Counted from the first letter of the stretch, positions 28,794-37,864 are shown. The stretch is DNA of 64,000 nt from Mesorhizobium sp. YIM 152430 (GCF_029210365.1 NZ_JARGES010000043.1:186001-250000), one strand, 5' to 3'. A program made the numbers and translations. Notes: generated from the sequence alone by a model not told the origin.

Positions 28794-29196
28794 TCGCGGC
28801 CTTTCCGTCGAGCCCCTTAAGAAATTAAAGAAATTTTTAAGGAGTCTTATGGTTCTTAGAGTCTGTTGGAATCGGGGTTTCCCGCTTCTCCCCGAACGTG
28901 TGCGCGTCGGCCAGTGGTTATATCGCCGCAAGGCGAATTGCGAAACCTGTTGACGATCAACGGGGATCGTCGCGATTCGCGGTTTTGTATCAATGCCTTG
29001 AGCCCGCCCGATCCGGCCTAGCTTCGTCCTCGGCGCGTGCAGGACAAGGCCACGCCCCCCGCAATTTCCCACAGGCTCGATTCCGGCCCACAGTTTGGCG
29101 AATTGTGGAGAAACCGCCATCTGATACATTGGCCCGCGAACGGCCCTGCCGCTCTCCCGCTTTATGCACAGTCGCCCACAGGGCAGGCAGAATCCC
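28794..29196. other. oriC: Candidate chromosomal replication origin (hemE-ppsR gap)
   Basis: A 403-bp gene-free gap where genes switch from leftward to rightward. It contains a perfect DnaA-type 9-mer TTATGCACA (29162-29170), a minus-strand TTCTCCACA (29104-29112, one mismatch to TTATCCACA) and weaker relatives such as TTTCCCACA (29065-29073). An AT-rich imperfect palindrome of 28 bp lies at 28815-28842. Four GANTC methylation sites fall at 28842, 28859, 28974 and 29079. In Caulobacter and Rickettsia the origin lies in this same hemE neighbourhood. Leftward hemE and rightward ppsR promoters must also lie here. Confidence 0.7.
28815..28842. repeat. AT-rich imperfect palindrome beside hemE
   Basis: CCTTAAGAAATT-AAAG-AAATTTTTAAGG pairs at 10 of 12 positions. 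It stands out in GC-rich DNA. It may be the easily melted part of the origin or an operator over the hemE promoter. Confidence 0.5.
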
Positions 29197-30030
29197 GTGA
29201 ACAAACCGCAGAATTTCTTCCATCTCCACCTCATCTCGGATGCGACCGGCGAAACGCTGCTCGCGGCGGGGCGGGCGGCGGCGGCCCAATACAAGAACGC
29301 GCGCGCGATCGAGCACATCTATCCGCTGATCCGAACCGACAAGCAGCTCGAAAACGTCTTCGTCGATATCGAGGAAGCGCCGGGAATCGTGCTCTATACG
29401 GTCGTCGATCAGGCGCTGGCTGCCGAGATTGACCGACGCTCCCAGGCGCTCGGCCTGCCCTGCGTCTCGGTTCTCGAGCCCGTTCTGATGGTCTTCCAGT
29501 CCTATCTCGGGACGCCGGCCGGCCGCCGCGTCGGCGCGCAGCATGTCCTCGACGCTGATTATTTCCGCCGCATCGACGCGCTCAACTTCACCATGGAGCA
29601 TGATGACGGCCAGTTGCCGCCGGACATCGAGGAAGCCGACATCGTGTTGATCGGCATCTCGCGCACCTCGAAGACGCCGACCTCGATCTATCTCGCAAAT
29701 CGCGGCATCAAGACGGCGAACGTGCCGATCGTCATCGGCGTGCCGATCCCGCCGCAGATCGTAACGGCCAAGAAGCCGCTGGTCGTCGGCCTGATCGCGA
29801 CGGCGGAACGGATTTCGCAAGTCCGCCAGAACCGCGTGCTCGGCGGGACCGGCTTCAACCATGGCGACTATGTCGACCGGCTTTCGATTTCCGAAGAACT
29901 GGCCTATGCCCGTCAGATCTGCAACCGGCATGGCTGGCCAATGATCGACGTCACCCGGCGCTCGATCGAGGAAACCGCAGCCGCCATCGTCGCGTTGCGT
30001 AACAAGACCCATCGCGAGGAGGCGTTGTGA
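29197..30030 (+). CDS. ppsR: PEP synthetase regulatory kinase/pyrophosphorylase (DUF299)
   Basis: ADP-dependent kinase and phosphate-dependent phosphorylase. In E. coli it switches PEP synthase; in alphaproteobacteria the target is probably pyruvate phosphate dikinase. It has 277 residues; the N-terminus [15 protein letters not shown] is invariant in the family and the P-loop-like [11 protein letters not shown] is at about 153-163. GTG at 29197 gives the family N-terminus; an in-frame ATG at 29164 would add 11 residues. First rightward gene beyond the putative origin, equivalent to the conserved origin-side gene in Caulobacter and Rickettsia. Confidence 0.93.
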   Translation: MNKPQNFFHLHLISDATGETLLAAGRAAAAQYKNARAIEHIYPLIRTDKQLENVFVDIEEAPGIVLYTVVDQALAAEIDRRSQALGLPCVSVLEPVLMVFQSYLGTPAGRRVGAQHVLDADYFRRIDALNFTMEHDDGQLPPDIEEADIVLIGISRTSKTPTSIYLANRGIKTANVPIVIGVPIPPQIVTAKKPLVVGLIATAERISQVRQNRVLGGTGFNHGDYVDRLSISEELAYARQICNRHGWPMIDVTRRSIEETAAAIVALRNKTHREEAL

Positions 30031-30626
30031 CGAAAAAGATCATACTGGCTTCGGGAAGCCCGTTCCGCAGCAGGATGCTGGAAGACGCCGGCATCGCCTT
30101 TACCGTGGAAAGACCGTCGATCGACGAACGCGCCGTGGAAGAGGCGGTTGCCGATACCGGCCTCCGGCCTGACGATCTGGCACAGATCCTCGCCGAGGCG
30201 AAAGCCGTCGATGTCAGCCAGAACCATCCGGGCGCCTTCGTCATCGGCTGCGACCAGACACTGTCTTTGGGAGAGGAACTTCTGCACAAGCCGGCCGACA
30301 TGGAGGAGGCGCGCCGGCGACTCCTGAAACTGTCCGGCAGGACGCATCAGTTGAACAGCGCCGTCGTCATCGCCCAGGACGGCGAAGCGATCTGGCGGCA
30401 CGTTCAGGTCGCGTCCCTGACGATGCGCGACCTTGATCCGGGTTTCATCGGGCGGCATCTTTCGGCGGTGGGAGATGCAGCGCTGTCGTCGGTCGGCGCT
30501 TACCAGATCGAAGGAAAGGGCATCCAGCTCTTCGACCAAGTCGAGGGCGACCATTTCACCATCGTCGGCCTGCCGCTGCTGCCGCTTCTGGCAAAGCTGC
30601 GCGAACTGGGCGCAATCGATGGCTGA
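30027..30626 (+). CDS. maf: Maf-family nucleotide pyrophosphatase
   Basis: House-cleaning enzyme that hydrolyses non-standard or surplus nucleoside triphosphates; 199 residues. The N-terminus [14 protein letters not shown] matches the Maf signature, with F where R is usual (SPRR). The middle has AEAKA and GCDQTLSLG. The start is a GTG at 30027 overlapping the ppsR stop, with GAGGAGG upstream. Its end overlaps aroE by eight bases. Confidence 0.92.
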   Translation: MTKKIILASGSPFRSRMLEDAGIAFTVERPSIDERAVEEAVADTGLRPDDLAQILAEAKAVDVSQNHPGAFVIGCDQTLSLGEELLHKPADMEEARRRLLKLSGRTHQLNSAVVIAQDGEAIWRHVQVASLTMRDLDPGFIGRHLSAVGDAALSSVGAYQIEGKGIQLFDQVEGDHFTIVGLPLLPLLAKLRELGAIDG

Positions 30627-31455
30627 CATGCGCGATGCCTTCGTCATCGGCCATCCGATCGCGCATTCCCGCTCGCCGATGATTCATCGCCACTGGCTGG
30701 CCGCCCACGGGATCGATGGCGACTACCGCGCCGTCGATGTCACACCGGCCGATCTGCCGGAATTTCTGGAAAGGTTGCGACGCGGGGCGTTCGTCGGGGG
30801 CAATGTCACCATTCCGCACAAGGAGGCGGTCTTCGATGCCGTTTCGCGCCGTGATGCGGCAGCAGGCGCGATCGGTGCAGTCAACACGCTCTGGACCGAG
30901 CATGGCGAACTCGTTGGCGGCAATACGGATGCTTACGGATTCGCGGCCAATCTCGACGCCGGCGCGCCGCAATGGCGCGAGGCGCAGACAGCCTTGGTGC
31001 TGGGAGCCGGCGGCGCGGCCCGCGCTGTGCTCCACGCGCTGCGCGAGGCGGGCATCGGCAAGGTGACGGTCGCCAACCGCTCGGCCGTGCGGGCGGGCGA
31101 ACTGGCTCTTTCCTTTCCGGGCGTCAAGCCAGCCGGCCTCGACCAGACGCCGGCGCTCCTCGCCAGGGCCGACCTTCTGATCAACACGACGGCGCTCGGC
31201 ATGAAGGGCCAGCCGCCGCTCGATCTCGATCTCGCGTCCCTGCCGGACCATGCCGTCGTGACCGACATCGTTTACGCGCCGCTGGTGACGCCGCTCCTGG
31301 AGCGCGCCGCGGCACGGGGCCTTGCAACGGTCGATGGGCTCGGAATGTTGCTGCACCAGGCCGTGCCCGGCTTCGAGCGCTGGTTCGGTGTTCGCCCGCA
31401 GGTGATGCCGGACTTGCGTGCGCTGATCGTCGCCGATCTGGAGGCGACGCGATGA
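30619..31455 (+). CDS. aroE: Shikimate dehydrogenase (NADP+)
   Basis: Reduces 3-dehydroshikimate to shikimate in aromatic amino acid synthesis. It has 278 residues. The shikimate-binding SRSP (about residues 18-21) and NVTIPHK with the catalytic lysine are present; the cofactor loop is GAGGAARAV. The ATG at 30619 lies in the end of maf. It is followed by coaE with an ATGA overlap. Confidence 0.95.
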   Translation: MADMRDAFVIGHPIAHSRSPMIHRHWLAAHGIDGDYRAVDVTPADLPEFLERLRRGAFVGGNVTIPHKEAVFDAVSRRDAAAGAIGAVNTLWTEHGELVGGNTDAYGFAANLDAGAPQWREAQTALVLGAGGAARAVLHALREAGIGKVTVANRSAVRAGELALSFPGVKPAGLDQTPALLARADLLINTTALGMKGQPPLDLDLASLPDHAVVTDIVYAPLVTPLLERAAARGLATVDGLGMLLHQAVPGFERWFGVRPQVMPDLRALIVADLEATR

Positions 31456-32063
31456 ACCCCAAAATGCTGGTTGTCGGGTTGACCGGATCGATCGGAATGG
31501 GCAAGTCGACCACCGCGCGTTTCTTCCGCGAGGCGGGCGTGCCGGTCCATGATTCGGACGAGGCCGTTCATCGGCTTTATGCCGGCAAAGCCGCGCCGCT
31601 GATCGAGGCTGCGTTTCCGGGAACCGTCAAGAACGGCGTCGTCGACCGCGCTCTTCTCGGGCAGCGCATTCTGGGCGATGCCGAGGCGCTGAAGACGGTC
31701 GAGAAGATCGTTCATCCGCTGGTGCGTGCCGAGGCCGACGCGTTTGTGGAAGAACAGTGGGCGGCGGGCCGCAAGCTCGCCGTTCTCGACATTCCGCTTC
31801 TGTTCGAGACGGGCGGGGAGGGGCGCGTCGATCGCATCGTCGTGGTTTCCGCGCCGGCCGACATCCAGCGCGAGCGCGTGCTCGTCCGGCCGGGGATGTC
31901 GGTGGAGAAGTTCGAGGCCATCCTTGCCAAGCAGGTGCCGGACGCCGAGAAAAGGCGGCGCGCCGATTTCATCGTCGAAAGCGGCGAGGGATTGGAGGCG
32001 GCGCGCGCGGCGGTCGAGGCGATCGTGGCGAAACTGAAGGGCGAAGCGATATCCGATGCGTGA
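31452..32063 (+). CDS. coaE: Dephospho-CoA kinase
   Basis: Last step of CoA synthesis: phosphorylates dephospho-CoA. It has 203 residues with the P-loop [17 protein letters not shown] (about 9-25), [11 protein letters not shown], and the lid-region [17 protein letters not shown]. The start overlaps the aroE stop; the end overlaps dnaQ by eight bases. Confidence 0.96.
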   Translation: MNPKMLVVGLTGSIGMGKSTTARFFREAGVPVHDSDEAVHRLYAGKAAPLIEAAFPGTVKNGVVDRALLGQRILGDAEALKTVEKIVHPLVRAEADAFVEEQWAAGRKLAVLDIPLLFETGGEGRVDRIVVVSAPADIQRERVLVRPGMSVEKFEAILAKQVPDAEKRRRADFIVESGEGLEAARAAVEAIVAKLKGEAISDA

Positions 32064-32781
32064 GATCATTTTCGATACCGAAACGACCGGCCTCGACCCG
32101 AACGAGGACAGGATCATCGAGTTCGGCGGCATCGAACTCGTCAACCGCTTTCCGACCGGGCGCAGCTTCCACGTCTATATCAATCCGCAAGGTCGTCAGG
32201 TTCATCCCGAGGCGCTCGCCGTCCACGGCATCACGGACGCCTCGCTCGCCGACAAGCCGACCTTCGACGGCATTCTCGCCGATCTCCTGGCCTTTCTCGA
32301 CGGTGCGCATCTGATTGCGCACAATGCGAATTTCGACATCGGGTTTCTCAATGCCGAATTCGGGCGGCTCGGCGTCGACATGGTCGAGCCGTCGCGGGTG
32401 ATCGACACGCTGGCGATCGCGCGGCGCAAGCATCCGATGGGGCCGAACTCGCTCGATGCGCTTTGCCGGCGTTACGGCATCGACAATTCGCGTCGGACCA
32501 AACATGGCGCGCTGCTGGATTCCGAATTGCTTGCGGAAGTCTATATCGAACTGATCGGCGGCCGGCAGGCGGCGCTCGTGCTCGACGTCCAGACCAACGT
32601 CGACGGCGACAGGACGGATGGGCGAACGGTGATCGAAATCCGGCCACGTCCACGGCCGCTTTCCCCCCGTCTCACCGAAAGGGAGATCGTCGCTCATGAA
32701 AAGCTTGTCGCAACGCTCGGCGACAATGCCATCTGGCGCGTGGTCGAACCGTCTTACGCTGCGGCCGCCAACGGCTCCTGA
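32056..32781 (+). CDS. dnaQ: DNA polymerase III epsilon subunit (3'-5' exonuclease)
   Basis: Proofreading subunit, 241 residues. The DEDDh exonuclease residues are visible: IIFDTETTGLD (D7, E9), HNANFDIGFLN (D about 98), and the final block RTKHGALLDSELLAEVY (H and D). The C-terminal tail that binds the alpha subunit is present. It ends the ppsR-maf-aroE-coaE-dnaQ operon, with a terminator directly after it. Confidence 0.95.
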   Translation: MREIIFDTETTGLDPNEDRIIEFGGIELVNRFPTGRSFHVYINPQGRQVHPEALAVHGITDASLADKPTFDGILADLLAFLDGAHLIAHNANFDIGFLNAEFGRLGVDMVEPSRVIDTLAIARRKHPMGPNSLDALCRRYGIDNSRRTKHGALLDSELLAEVYIELIGGRQAALVLDVQTNVDGDRTDGRTVIEIRPRPRPLSPRLTEREIVAHEKLVATLGDNAIWRVVEPSYAAAANGS

Positions 32782-32785
32782 AACC

Positions 32786-32814
32786 GAAAAACCCGGCGCG
32801 AGGCCGGGTTTTTC
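32786..32814. terminator. Bidirectional intrinsic terminator between dnaQ and secB
   Basis: GAAAAACCCGGC-GCGA-GGCCGGGTTTTTC: a GC stem flanked by A5 and T5 on its two sides. It can therefore end both the dnaQ operon and the convergent secB transcript. Confidence 0.9.
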
Positions 32815-32835
32815 AATGCTTGCCGCGTGAGGCGC

Positions 32836-33366
32836 TCAGGCGGTTCCGGTCGGCTGCGCGACCTTGGCGCGGGCCTGTTCCTCGGCCATGCGGCGCTGGA
32901 ACATCTGAGCGAAATCGATCGGGTCGATCATCAGCGGCGGAAACCCGCCCTGGCGCGTGACATCGGCGATGATCTGGCGGGCGAATGGGAACAGCAGGCG
33001 CGGGCACTCGATGAAGAGCAGCGGCAGCATGTGTTCCTGCGGGAAGCCGTCGATGCGGAAGACGCCGCCATAGACGAGCTCGGCGTTGAAGACGACGGTC
33101 TTTTCGACTTCGGCCTTGGCGTTGATCGTCAGGACGACGTCGAACTCCTTATCGGCGATCGGGTTCGCATTGACGTTGACATTGATGTTGATGCCGGGCG
33201 GCTGCGTGCGTGTGCGAAGCGAGGCGGGCGCCCCCGGATTCTCGAAGGACAGGTCCTTCACATATTGCGAGATGACGTTGAAGGTCGCTCCCTGTTGCGC
33301 CTGGGCGCCGGGCTGCGCCGCGCCGCCGCCGTTCTGACCATTGGTGTTCTCAGGCGTTTCGGCCAT
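32836..33366 (-). CDS. secB: Protein-export chaperone SecB
   Basis: Tetrameric cytosolic chaperone that keeps preproteins unfolded for SecA. It has 176 residues. After a low-complexity glycine/alanine/glutamine tail (about 8-28) the family core appears: [26 protein letters not shown], and [23 protein letters not shown]. Convergent with dnaQ. The N-terminal extension is common in rhizobial SecB. Confidence 0.95.
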   Translation of the reverse strand: MAETPENTNGQNGGGAAQPGAQAQQGATFNVISQYVKDLSFENPGAPASLRTRTQPPGININVNVNANPIADKEFDVVLTINAKAEVEKTVVFNAELVYGGVFRIDGFPQEHMLPLLFIECPRLLFPFARQIIADVTRQGGFPPLMIDPIDFAQMFQRRMAEEQARAKVAQPTGTA

Positions 33367-33461
33367 GTCGTCGTTCCTCTCCTCGTCCAGATTGCGCGTC
33401 CGGACGGCTGTTGTTCAAGAAATCGGGCGTTCGCTAACACGCACGCCGGATCGTGACAAGT

Positions 33462-33968
33462 TTAACGGGGCGGCAGGCGCGGATCGGAGGGCGAGTGGGT
33501 CTGCGGCTCGCCGTCCTGCGACAGGTCGCGATAGTCGTCCGCGTCGAGATCGACCACCCCGTCGTGGGCGTGCCGCCTCGCCTGCCATGCCGCGTCCGTC
33601 TGCACTGTGGTCACGCGGATGCGCTCACGCAGGAAGCGCCAGCCGAGATCGCGAACGGGCGGCAGGAAAAGCAACAGGCCGACCGCATCGGTGACGAAGC
33701 CTGGAATGATCAGGAGGATGCCTGCAACGACGATCATCAAACCGTGTACGAGATCGCGGCCGGGTGAGCCGCCACGATGGAGTTCGGTGCGAATGCGCTG
33801 GATGGTGTTGAAACCCTGGACGCGGACGAGAATAATGCCCAGAAAGGCCGAGGCGAAGATCAGTCCGAGTGTCGCAAGGACGCCGATCTGACTGCCAATC
33901 GCGATGAAGGTAGCGATCTCGACCAGCGGCAGGGCGAGAATGATCAGGGGAATCAGCGGAAATCGCAC
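33462..33968 (-). CDS. fxsA: FxsA family membrane protein
   Basis: Inner-membrane protein; E. coli FxsA relieves exclusion of phage T7 by F, but its cellular role is unclear. It has 168 residues with three or four hydrophobic segments: PLIPLIILALPLVEIATFIAIG, GVLATLGLIFASAFLGIILVR, and LMIVVAGILLIIPGFVTDAVGLLLFLPP. PGFVTDAVGLLL is the family hallmark. The C-terminal 50 residues are polar. The start is a GTG at 33968. Confidence 0.9.
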   Translation of the reverse strand: MRFPLIPLIILALPLVEIATFIAIGSQIGVLATLGLIFASAFLGIILVRVQGFNTIQRIRTELHRGGSPGRDLVHGLMIVVAGILLIIPGFVTDAVGLLLFLPPVRDLGWRFLRERIRVTTVQTDAAWQARRHAHDGVVDLDADDYRDLSQDGEPQTHSPSDPRLPPR

Positions 33969-34153
33969 GATGGGGGCCTCAAGAGCGGTTCGCCTTCATA
34001 TAGGAAGGCCAGTGCGCATTTGAATGCGGAGGGCGGGCGATCTATATGCAAAAGACGACGGGCACGCTTGATTTCGTGCCGGAGAACTTCACCTAGAGCG
34101 CAAGACATGCGTGCAATGTGCGCGAAGAGCGATCTAAATTGTTGATCAGACAT
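33953..34153 (-). CDS. Possible small protein upstream of fxsA
   Basis: Open frame of 66 codons starting at an ATG preceded by a G-rich stretch (GGGGGG) and ending 16 bases inside fxsA. The product is basic and partly helical (HIARMSCALGEVLRHEIKRARRLL) with no recognised family. Coding is uncertain; it may simply be part of the fxsA/timA gap. Confidence 0.2.
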   Translation of the reverse strand: MSDQQFRSLFAHIARMSCALGEVLRHEIKRARRLLHIDRPPSAFKCALAFLYEGEPLLRPPSCDFR

Positions 34154-34228
34154 GGGAACCCCCCGGCAAACCGGTTAGGATCGATCCCGTGTTTCAGTGT
34201 AATGACGAACAGGGTCTTGGCGGACGAC
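33969..34228. promoter_or_regulatory. Divergent promoter region fxsA/timA
   Basis: A 260-bp gap with somewhat lower GC than its neighbours. It must hold the fxsA and timA promoters. Apart from the doubtful 66-codon frame above, no gene, tRNA or strong repeat was seen. Confidence 0.4.
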
Positions 34229-34924
34229 ATGGAATTTTTCGATTTCGGAACCATCTTCTTCCTCGTCGCCGCCGCGGTGATCTTCTACCAGTTGCGCAGC
34301 GTGCTGGGACGCCGCACCGGAAATGAGCGACCGCCGCACGACCCTTATACGCGCCCCGATGCGGACAAGCAGGCGCCCGAGAACGTGGTCTCGCTGCCGC
34401 GTCGGCGCATGGGCGACGCTCCGCCTGCTCCCGATTTCGCTGCGATCGACGCCGTCGCGCCGGAAGGCACGCCCGTCAACAACGGTCTGCGCGCCATTCG
34501 CCAAGCCGACCCGAGCTTCGATCCCAAGCAGTTCGTCGACGGCGCCAAAATGGCTTACGAAATGATCGTCATGGCCTATGCGGACGGCGACCGGCGGACC
34601 TTGAAGAACCTCCTGTCGCGCGAAGTCCATGACGGTTTCGTCCAGGCCATCTCCGACCGCGAGACGCGCAACGAAAAGGTCCAGTCGTCCTTCGTCGGCA
34701 TCGACAAGGCCGAAATCGTCGGTGCCGAGCAGAAGGGCTCGGAGGCGCACATCACGCTGCGCATCGTCAGCGAACTGATCTCGGCGACGCGCAACGCATC
34801 GGGCGAGGTGATCGACGGCGATCCCGAAACGGTGGTCGAGGTCAAGGACGTGTGGACTTTCGCCCGCGACACCCGCTCGCGCGATCCGAACTGGAAGCTG
34901 GTCGCGACCGAAGCGGAAGAATAG
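34229..34924 (+). CDS. timA: Tim44/TimA domain protein
   Basis: Membrane-anchored relative of the mitochondrial import protein Tim44. It has 231 residues: one N-terminal membrane segment (GTIFFLVAAAVIFYQL, about 6-21), then RTGNERPPHDPY, a polar linker, and the Tim44-like domain from about 90 (DPKQFVDGAKMAYEMIVMAYADGD). The ATG at 34229 (MEFFDFG) is preferred; the frame is open from 34118 and an ATG at 34202 is possible. Next is mltA, in the same frame after a TAG and five codons. Confidence 0.9.
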   Translation: MEFFDFGTIFFLVAAAVIFYQLRSVLGRRTGNERPPHDPYTRPDADKQAPENVVSLPRRRMGDAPPAPDFAAIDAVAPEGTPVNNGLRAIRQADPSFDPKQFVDGAKMAYEMIVMAYADGDRRTLKNLLSREVHDGFVQAISDRETRNEKVQSSFVGIDKAEIVGAEQKGSEAHITLRIVSELISATRNASGEVIDGDPETVVEVKDVWTFARDTRSRDPNWKLVATEAEE

Positions 34925-34939
34925 GTTCGGTCCGCTGGC

Positions 34940-36004
34940 ATGGATGCGCCGGCTGCCCTCGATTTCCTCAGTTTCGACGCCATAGCGAACTGGTGGCAAG
35001 ACGACCATCGCGCCGCCTTCGACGCGTTCCGCCTCTCCGCCTTTCGCCATCTGGAAAAGCCCTATCGGACGGGCGAATTCGGCATTACTGCCAGTGATCT
35101 GGAGCCTGCATTTGCCGTCGCGCGGGAAGGCATCGATGATGATGCGCGCGCGTTTTTCGAGCGACATTTCCGCCCGGCGCGTATCGTGGCCGACGGCTTC
35201 GTGACCGGCTTCTACGAGCCCGTGGTGGAGGCGAGTCCGAGGCATACCGAGCGATTTCGCTATCCGATTCTGTCACGGCCGGCCGATCTCGTCGATATCG
35301 ATGAGGGAAATCGACTGGTGGGCTGGGACACCTGCATCGCCTTCGGCAGGCAGACGGCCGGGGGCACCGTGCCGTTTTTCGACCGCGGCGAGATCGAACG
35401 CGGCGCGCTCGACGGACGCGGGCTCGAGATCGCCTGGCTGGCCGACAAGGTCGATCTGTTTTTCGTCCACGTTCAGGGCGCAGCGCGGCTGGCCATGGCC
35501 GACGGAACGGAGCGCCGGGTGACCTATGCCGCGAAATCCGGCCATGCTTTCATCGGACCTGGCCGGATTTTGGCGAATCTCGGCGAAATTCCGCTGAAAG
35601 ATGTCACGATGCAGTCGATTCGGGCGTGGTTTTCCGTCAATCCAGACCGGATTGACGAAATCCTGTGGCAGGATCGCTCGTTCATCTTCTTTCGCGATGC
35701 GCCGGTGGACGACCCGGCGCTTGGTCCGATCGCGGCCGCGAAGGTGCCGCTGACTGCCGGGCGATCGCTCGCCGTCGACCGTAGGCTGCACACATTCGCC
35801 ACGCCGATCTTCGTGGAAGTACCGCAGATGGATTTCGCGCGGCTGATGGTCGCTCAGGATACGGGTTCGGCCATCGTCGGCCCGGCGCGGGGCGACATAT
35901 TCTGCGGCTCGGGCGATGCGGCCGGAGAGAGCGCCGGAATCATCAAGCACCCGGCTTCCTTCACCATGCTGGTGCCGAACCCGGCAGCGGAGCGGATGGC
36001 ATGA
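34940..36004 (+). CDS. mltA: Murein transglycosylase A (MltA, 3D domain)
   Basis: Lytic transglycosylase cleaving peptidoglycan to anhydro-muropeptides; 354 residues. The MltA domain begins GFVTGFYEPVVEAS (about 90), followed by FFVHVQGAARLAMADG. The C-terminal 3D domain holds VAQDTGSAIVGPARGDIFCGSGDAAG with the catalytic aspartate. No signal peptide or lipobox is present, and a stop codon lies six codons upstream in the same frame, so no longer start is available. It overlaps the Smr gene by four bases. Confidence 0.92.
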   Translation: MDAPAALDFLSFDAIANWWQDDHRAAFDAFRLSAFRHLEKPYRTGEFGITASDLEPAFAVAREGIDDDARAFFERHFRPARIVADGFVTGFYEPVVEASPRHTERFRYPILSRPADLVDIDEGNRLVGWDTCIAFGRQTAGGTVPFFDRGEIERGALDGRGLEIAWLADKVDLFFVHVQGAARLAMADGTERRVTYAAKSGHAFIGPGRILANLGEIPLKDVTMQSIRAWFSVNPDRIDEILWQDRSFIFFRDAPVDDPALGPIAAAKVPLTAGRSLAVDRRLHTFATPIFVEVPQMDFARLMVAQDTGSAIVGPARGDIFCGSGDAAGESAGIIKHPASFTMLVPNPAAERMA

Positions 36005-36552
36005 CGCGCCGGACGAAGGGGATGACGAAGGAGGATCGGCTGCTCTGGTCCAGGGTTGCGCGGTCCGTGGCGCCGATGCGCGGCAAGTCCTTTCCCGACG
36101 AAATGGAAGAGGGATCGGTGGCTGAGGACGAAAAGGCGTCCGTTGCCCTGCCGCCGGTCATCGCCGAGGCGAAGCACCGGGCGGAGATCCTGCGCCGCGA
36201 ACCGGTGCAGCGGCCCGTGATCGACCGGCCGACAAAGAAGAAGCTCGCCAAGGGTCGGCTGGCCATCGAGGGCAAGGTCGATCTGCACGGCATGACGTTG
36301 GCCAAAGCGCATGGCGTCCTGCTCGCCTTTCTGCACAATGCCTATGCGCAGGGGCGGCGGCATGTGCTGGTGGTGACGGGAAAGGGCTCGTCCATGGGCA
36401 GCGACGGGGTGATGCGCCGGCAGGTGCCGCAATGGTTCGCAACGCCGGCCTTTCGCGGCCTCGTCTCCGCGCATGAGGATGCGGCGCGCCACCATGGCGG
36501 GCAGGGTGCGATGTATGTGCGGCTGCGCCGGCGACCGGGAGATGCGGCATGA
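36001..36552 (+). CDS. Smr-domain protein
   Basis: Protein of 183 residues with a C-terminal Smr domain, a small nuclease/RNA-binding fold. The hallmarks are DLHGMTLAKAH (about 97-107) and VVTGKGSSMGSDGVMRRQVPQWF (about 121-143, the TGKG loop). The first 80 residues are polar and charged. Coupled to mltA (overlap) and the Xre gene (overlap). Smr proteins of this type act on nicked or branched nucleic acids or on collided ribosomes, but this group is not characterised. Confidence 0.88.
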   Translation: MTRRTKGMTKEDRLLWSRVARSVAPMRGKSFPDEMEEGSVAEDEKASVALPPVIAEAKHRAEILRREPVQRPVIDRPTKKKLAKGRLAIEGKVDLHGMTLAKAHGVLLAFLHNAYAQGRRHVLVVTGKGSSMGSDGVMRRQVPQWFATPAFRGLVSAHEDAARHHGGQGAMYVRLRRRPGDAA

Positions 36553-36953
36553 CGCCCTTCGGCGAGAAGGTGCGCGCGATGCGCACCGAGCGCGGCATCG
36601 CGCAAAAGGAGATGGCGGCGGCGCTCGGCGTCAGCCCGGCCTATCTTTCGGCGCTCGAACACGGCCGGCGTGGCGTGCCGAACTGGGCGATGGTGCAGAA
36701 GATCATCGGCTTCTTCAACGTGATCTGGGACGAGGCCGAGGCTCTGGAGGAACTCGCGCAACGCTCGGATCCCCGCGTCACGGTCGACACGGCCGGACTG
36801 TCGCCCGAGGCCACCTTGCTTGCCAACAGGCTGGCGGCGCAGATTTCCATGCTGTCACCCGACGATATCGAGCGGATCGTCGCATTGCTCGACGAGATCG
36901 ATCAGAAGAGCGCTTCGAGGTCTTCCAGCCGGTCGTTGACCAACCAGCCGTAA
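36549..36953 (+). CDS. Xre-family helix-turn-helix regulator
   Basis: Small regulator of 134 residues. The HTH at about 5-60 reads KVRAMRTERGIAQKEMAAALGVSPAYLSALEHGRRGVPNW. The C-terminal half is helical (LSPDDIERIVALLDEI) and probably dimerises. It starts inside the Smr stop (ATGA). Its last 17 codons lie on the complementary strand of the DUF1402 gene's 3' end. Target genes are unknown. Confidence 0.88.
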   Translation: MTPFGEKVRAMRTERGIAQKEMAAALGVSPAYLSALEHGRRGVPNWAMVQKIIGFFNVIWDEAEALEELAQRSDPRVTVDTAGLSPEATLLANRLAAQISMLSPDDIERIVALLDEIDQKSASRSSSRSLTNQP

Positions 36954-37864
36954 TAGTTCTCTTCGGGCAGGCGCGGCGCCTCGCCGCGCGCGGCGCGCTC
37001 GGCATTCTCGCGCTTGAGGCGATAGGCGCGCTGTTCGGGGTTTCCGACATTGTAGAGCGTCGCGGTGATGCCCGGATTACCCGATATGTCGAAACCGGCG
37101 AGCCGCCTGTAGGCATCAATGGACGTCTTCAGTGTCGCCGCGACATAGGCAAGCGTCAGGTCCGGGTCCATGATGGTGCGGTAGACCGCCTGCGGGTCCG
37201 AGGCATCGAGCTTCGGCAGGCCCGAAACCTGATGGACGAGATCGCTCATTTGCAAGGCCGTGAGCGGGTTGAGCTGGCCGATGCCGAAGGTCTGGCCGGC
37301 ATAGAAGGGCTGGAAGAAGACCGCGCCGAACCGGTTGTCGGGGTAGAATCTGTCATCGACGGACCGGCCGCGGAATTCGCGTTCCCAGATCATCTCGCGG
37401 CAGGACCACAGGTCGTAGCTGTCGGCGGCGACGGAATTGCATTCGGTAAATTCGGGCCGCCCGACAAAAGCGGCGATGTTTTCCCCGCCATGGGCGAACT
37501 GGAAGCTGGTCGACAGATAGGAGACCGCCTTGACGTAATAGGTCTGCAGCCGATCGTAGGCATCGACATTGTAGGTGTGCTCGCCGATGATGGCGCCCGC
37601 CATGTGAACGGGATCAAGATCGTATTGCGCGGAGACTTGGCGGATCTTCGCACGCAGCGATTCGTCCTGCTGGAAAAGCCGCAGAACGCGCTGATATTTC
37701 GCCTCATAGGTCGTCGAAAGCGCGCGCGTCCGGCTCGCCGAGCCGCCCGGAACGGTCGGCTGTTCGACATTGCGGTTGCCGGGCGGGATCTTGGTCACCG
37801 CAAATGCCTCGCCCACGCCAAGCGCGACCGACAGCGACAGGAAAAGTCCGGCTATTGCTTTCAT
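36902..37864 (-). CDS. Exported DUF1402 family protein
   Basis: Periplasmic protein of unknown function, 320 residues, with a signal peptide at 1 to about 22 (MKAIAGLFLSLSVALGVGEAFA). The family is largely rhizobial. Visible features are IIGEHTYNVDAYDRLQTYYVKA and FGIGQLNPLTALQMSDLVHQVSG, which vaguely recall the lysozyme-like GxGQLNPxTA pattern of lytic transglycosylases; a peptidoglycan role is possible but unproven. Start at the ATG at 37864. Tail-to-tail overlap of 52 bases with the Xre gene. Confidence 0.85.
   Translation of the reverse strand: MKAIAGLFLSLSVALGVGEAFAVTKIPPGNRNVEQPTVPGGSASRTRALSTTYEAKYQRVLRLFQQDESLRAKIRQVSAQYDLDPVHMAGAIIGEHTYNVDAYDRLQTYYVKAVSYLSTSFQFAHGGENIAAFVGRPEFTECNSVAADSYDLWSCREMIWEREFRGRSVDDRFYPDNRFGAVFFQPFYAGQTFGIGQLNPLTALQMSDLVHQVSGLPKLDASDPQAVYRTIMDPDLTLAYVAATLKTSIDAYRRLAGFDISGNPGITATLYNVGNPEQRAYRLKRENAERAARGEAPRLPEENYYGWLVNDRLEDLEALF

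Noticed and set aside
28815-28842. CtrA box (TTAA-N7-TTAA) at the origin
   Set aside because: The TTAA elements here are separated by 4 and 8 bases, not 7, so a standard CtrA site is not supported.
34922-34942. timA and mltA as one readthrough protein (same frame, separated by TAG)
   Set aside because: Both genes have normal family start and end points; the shared frame is a one-in-three coincidence and no recoding signal was seen.
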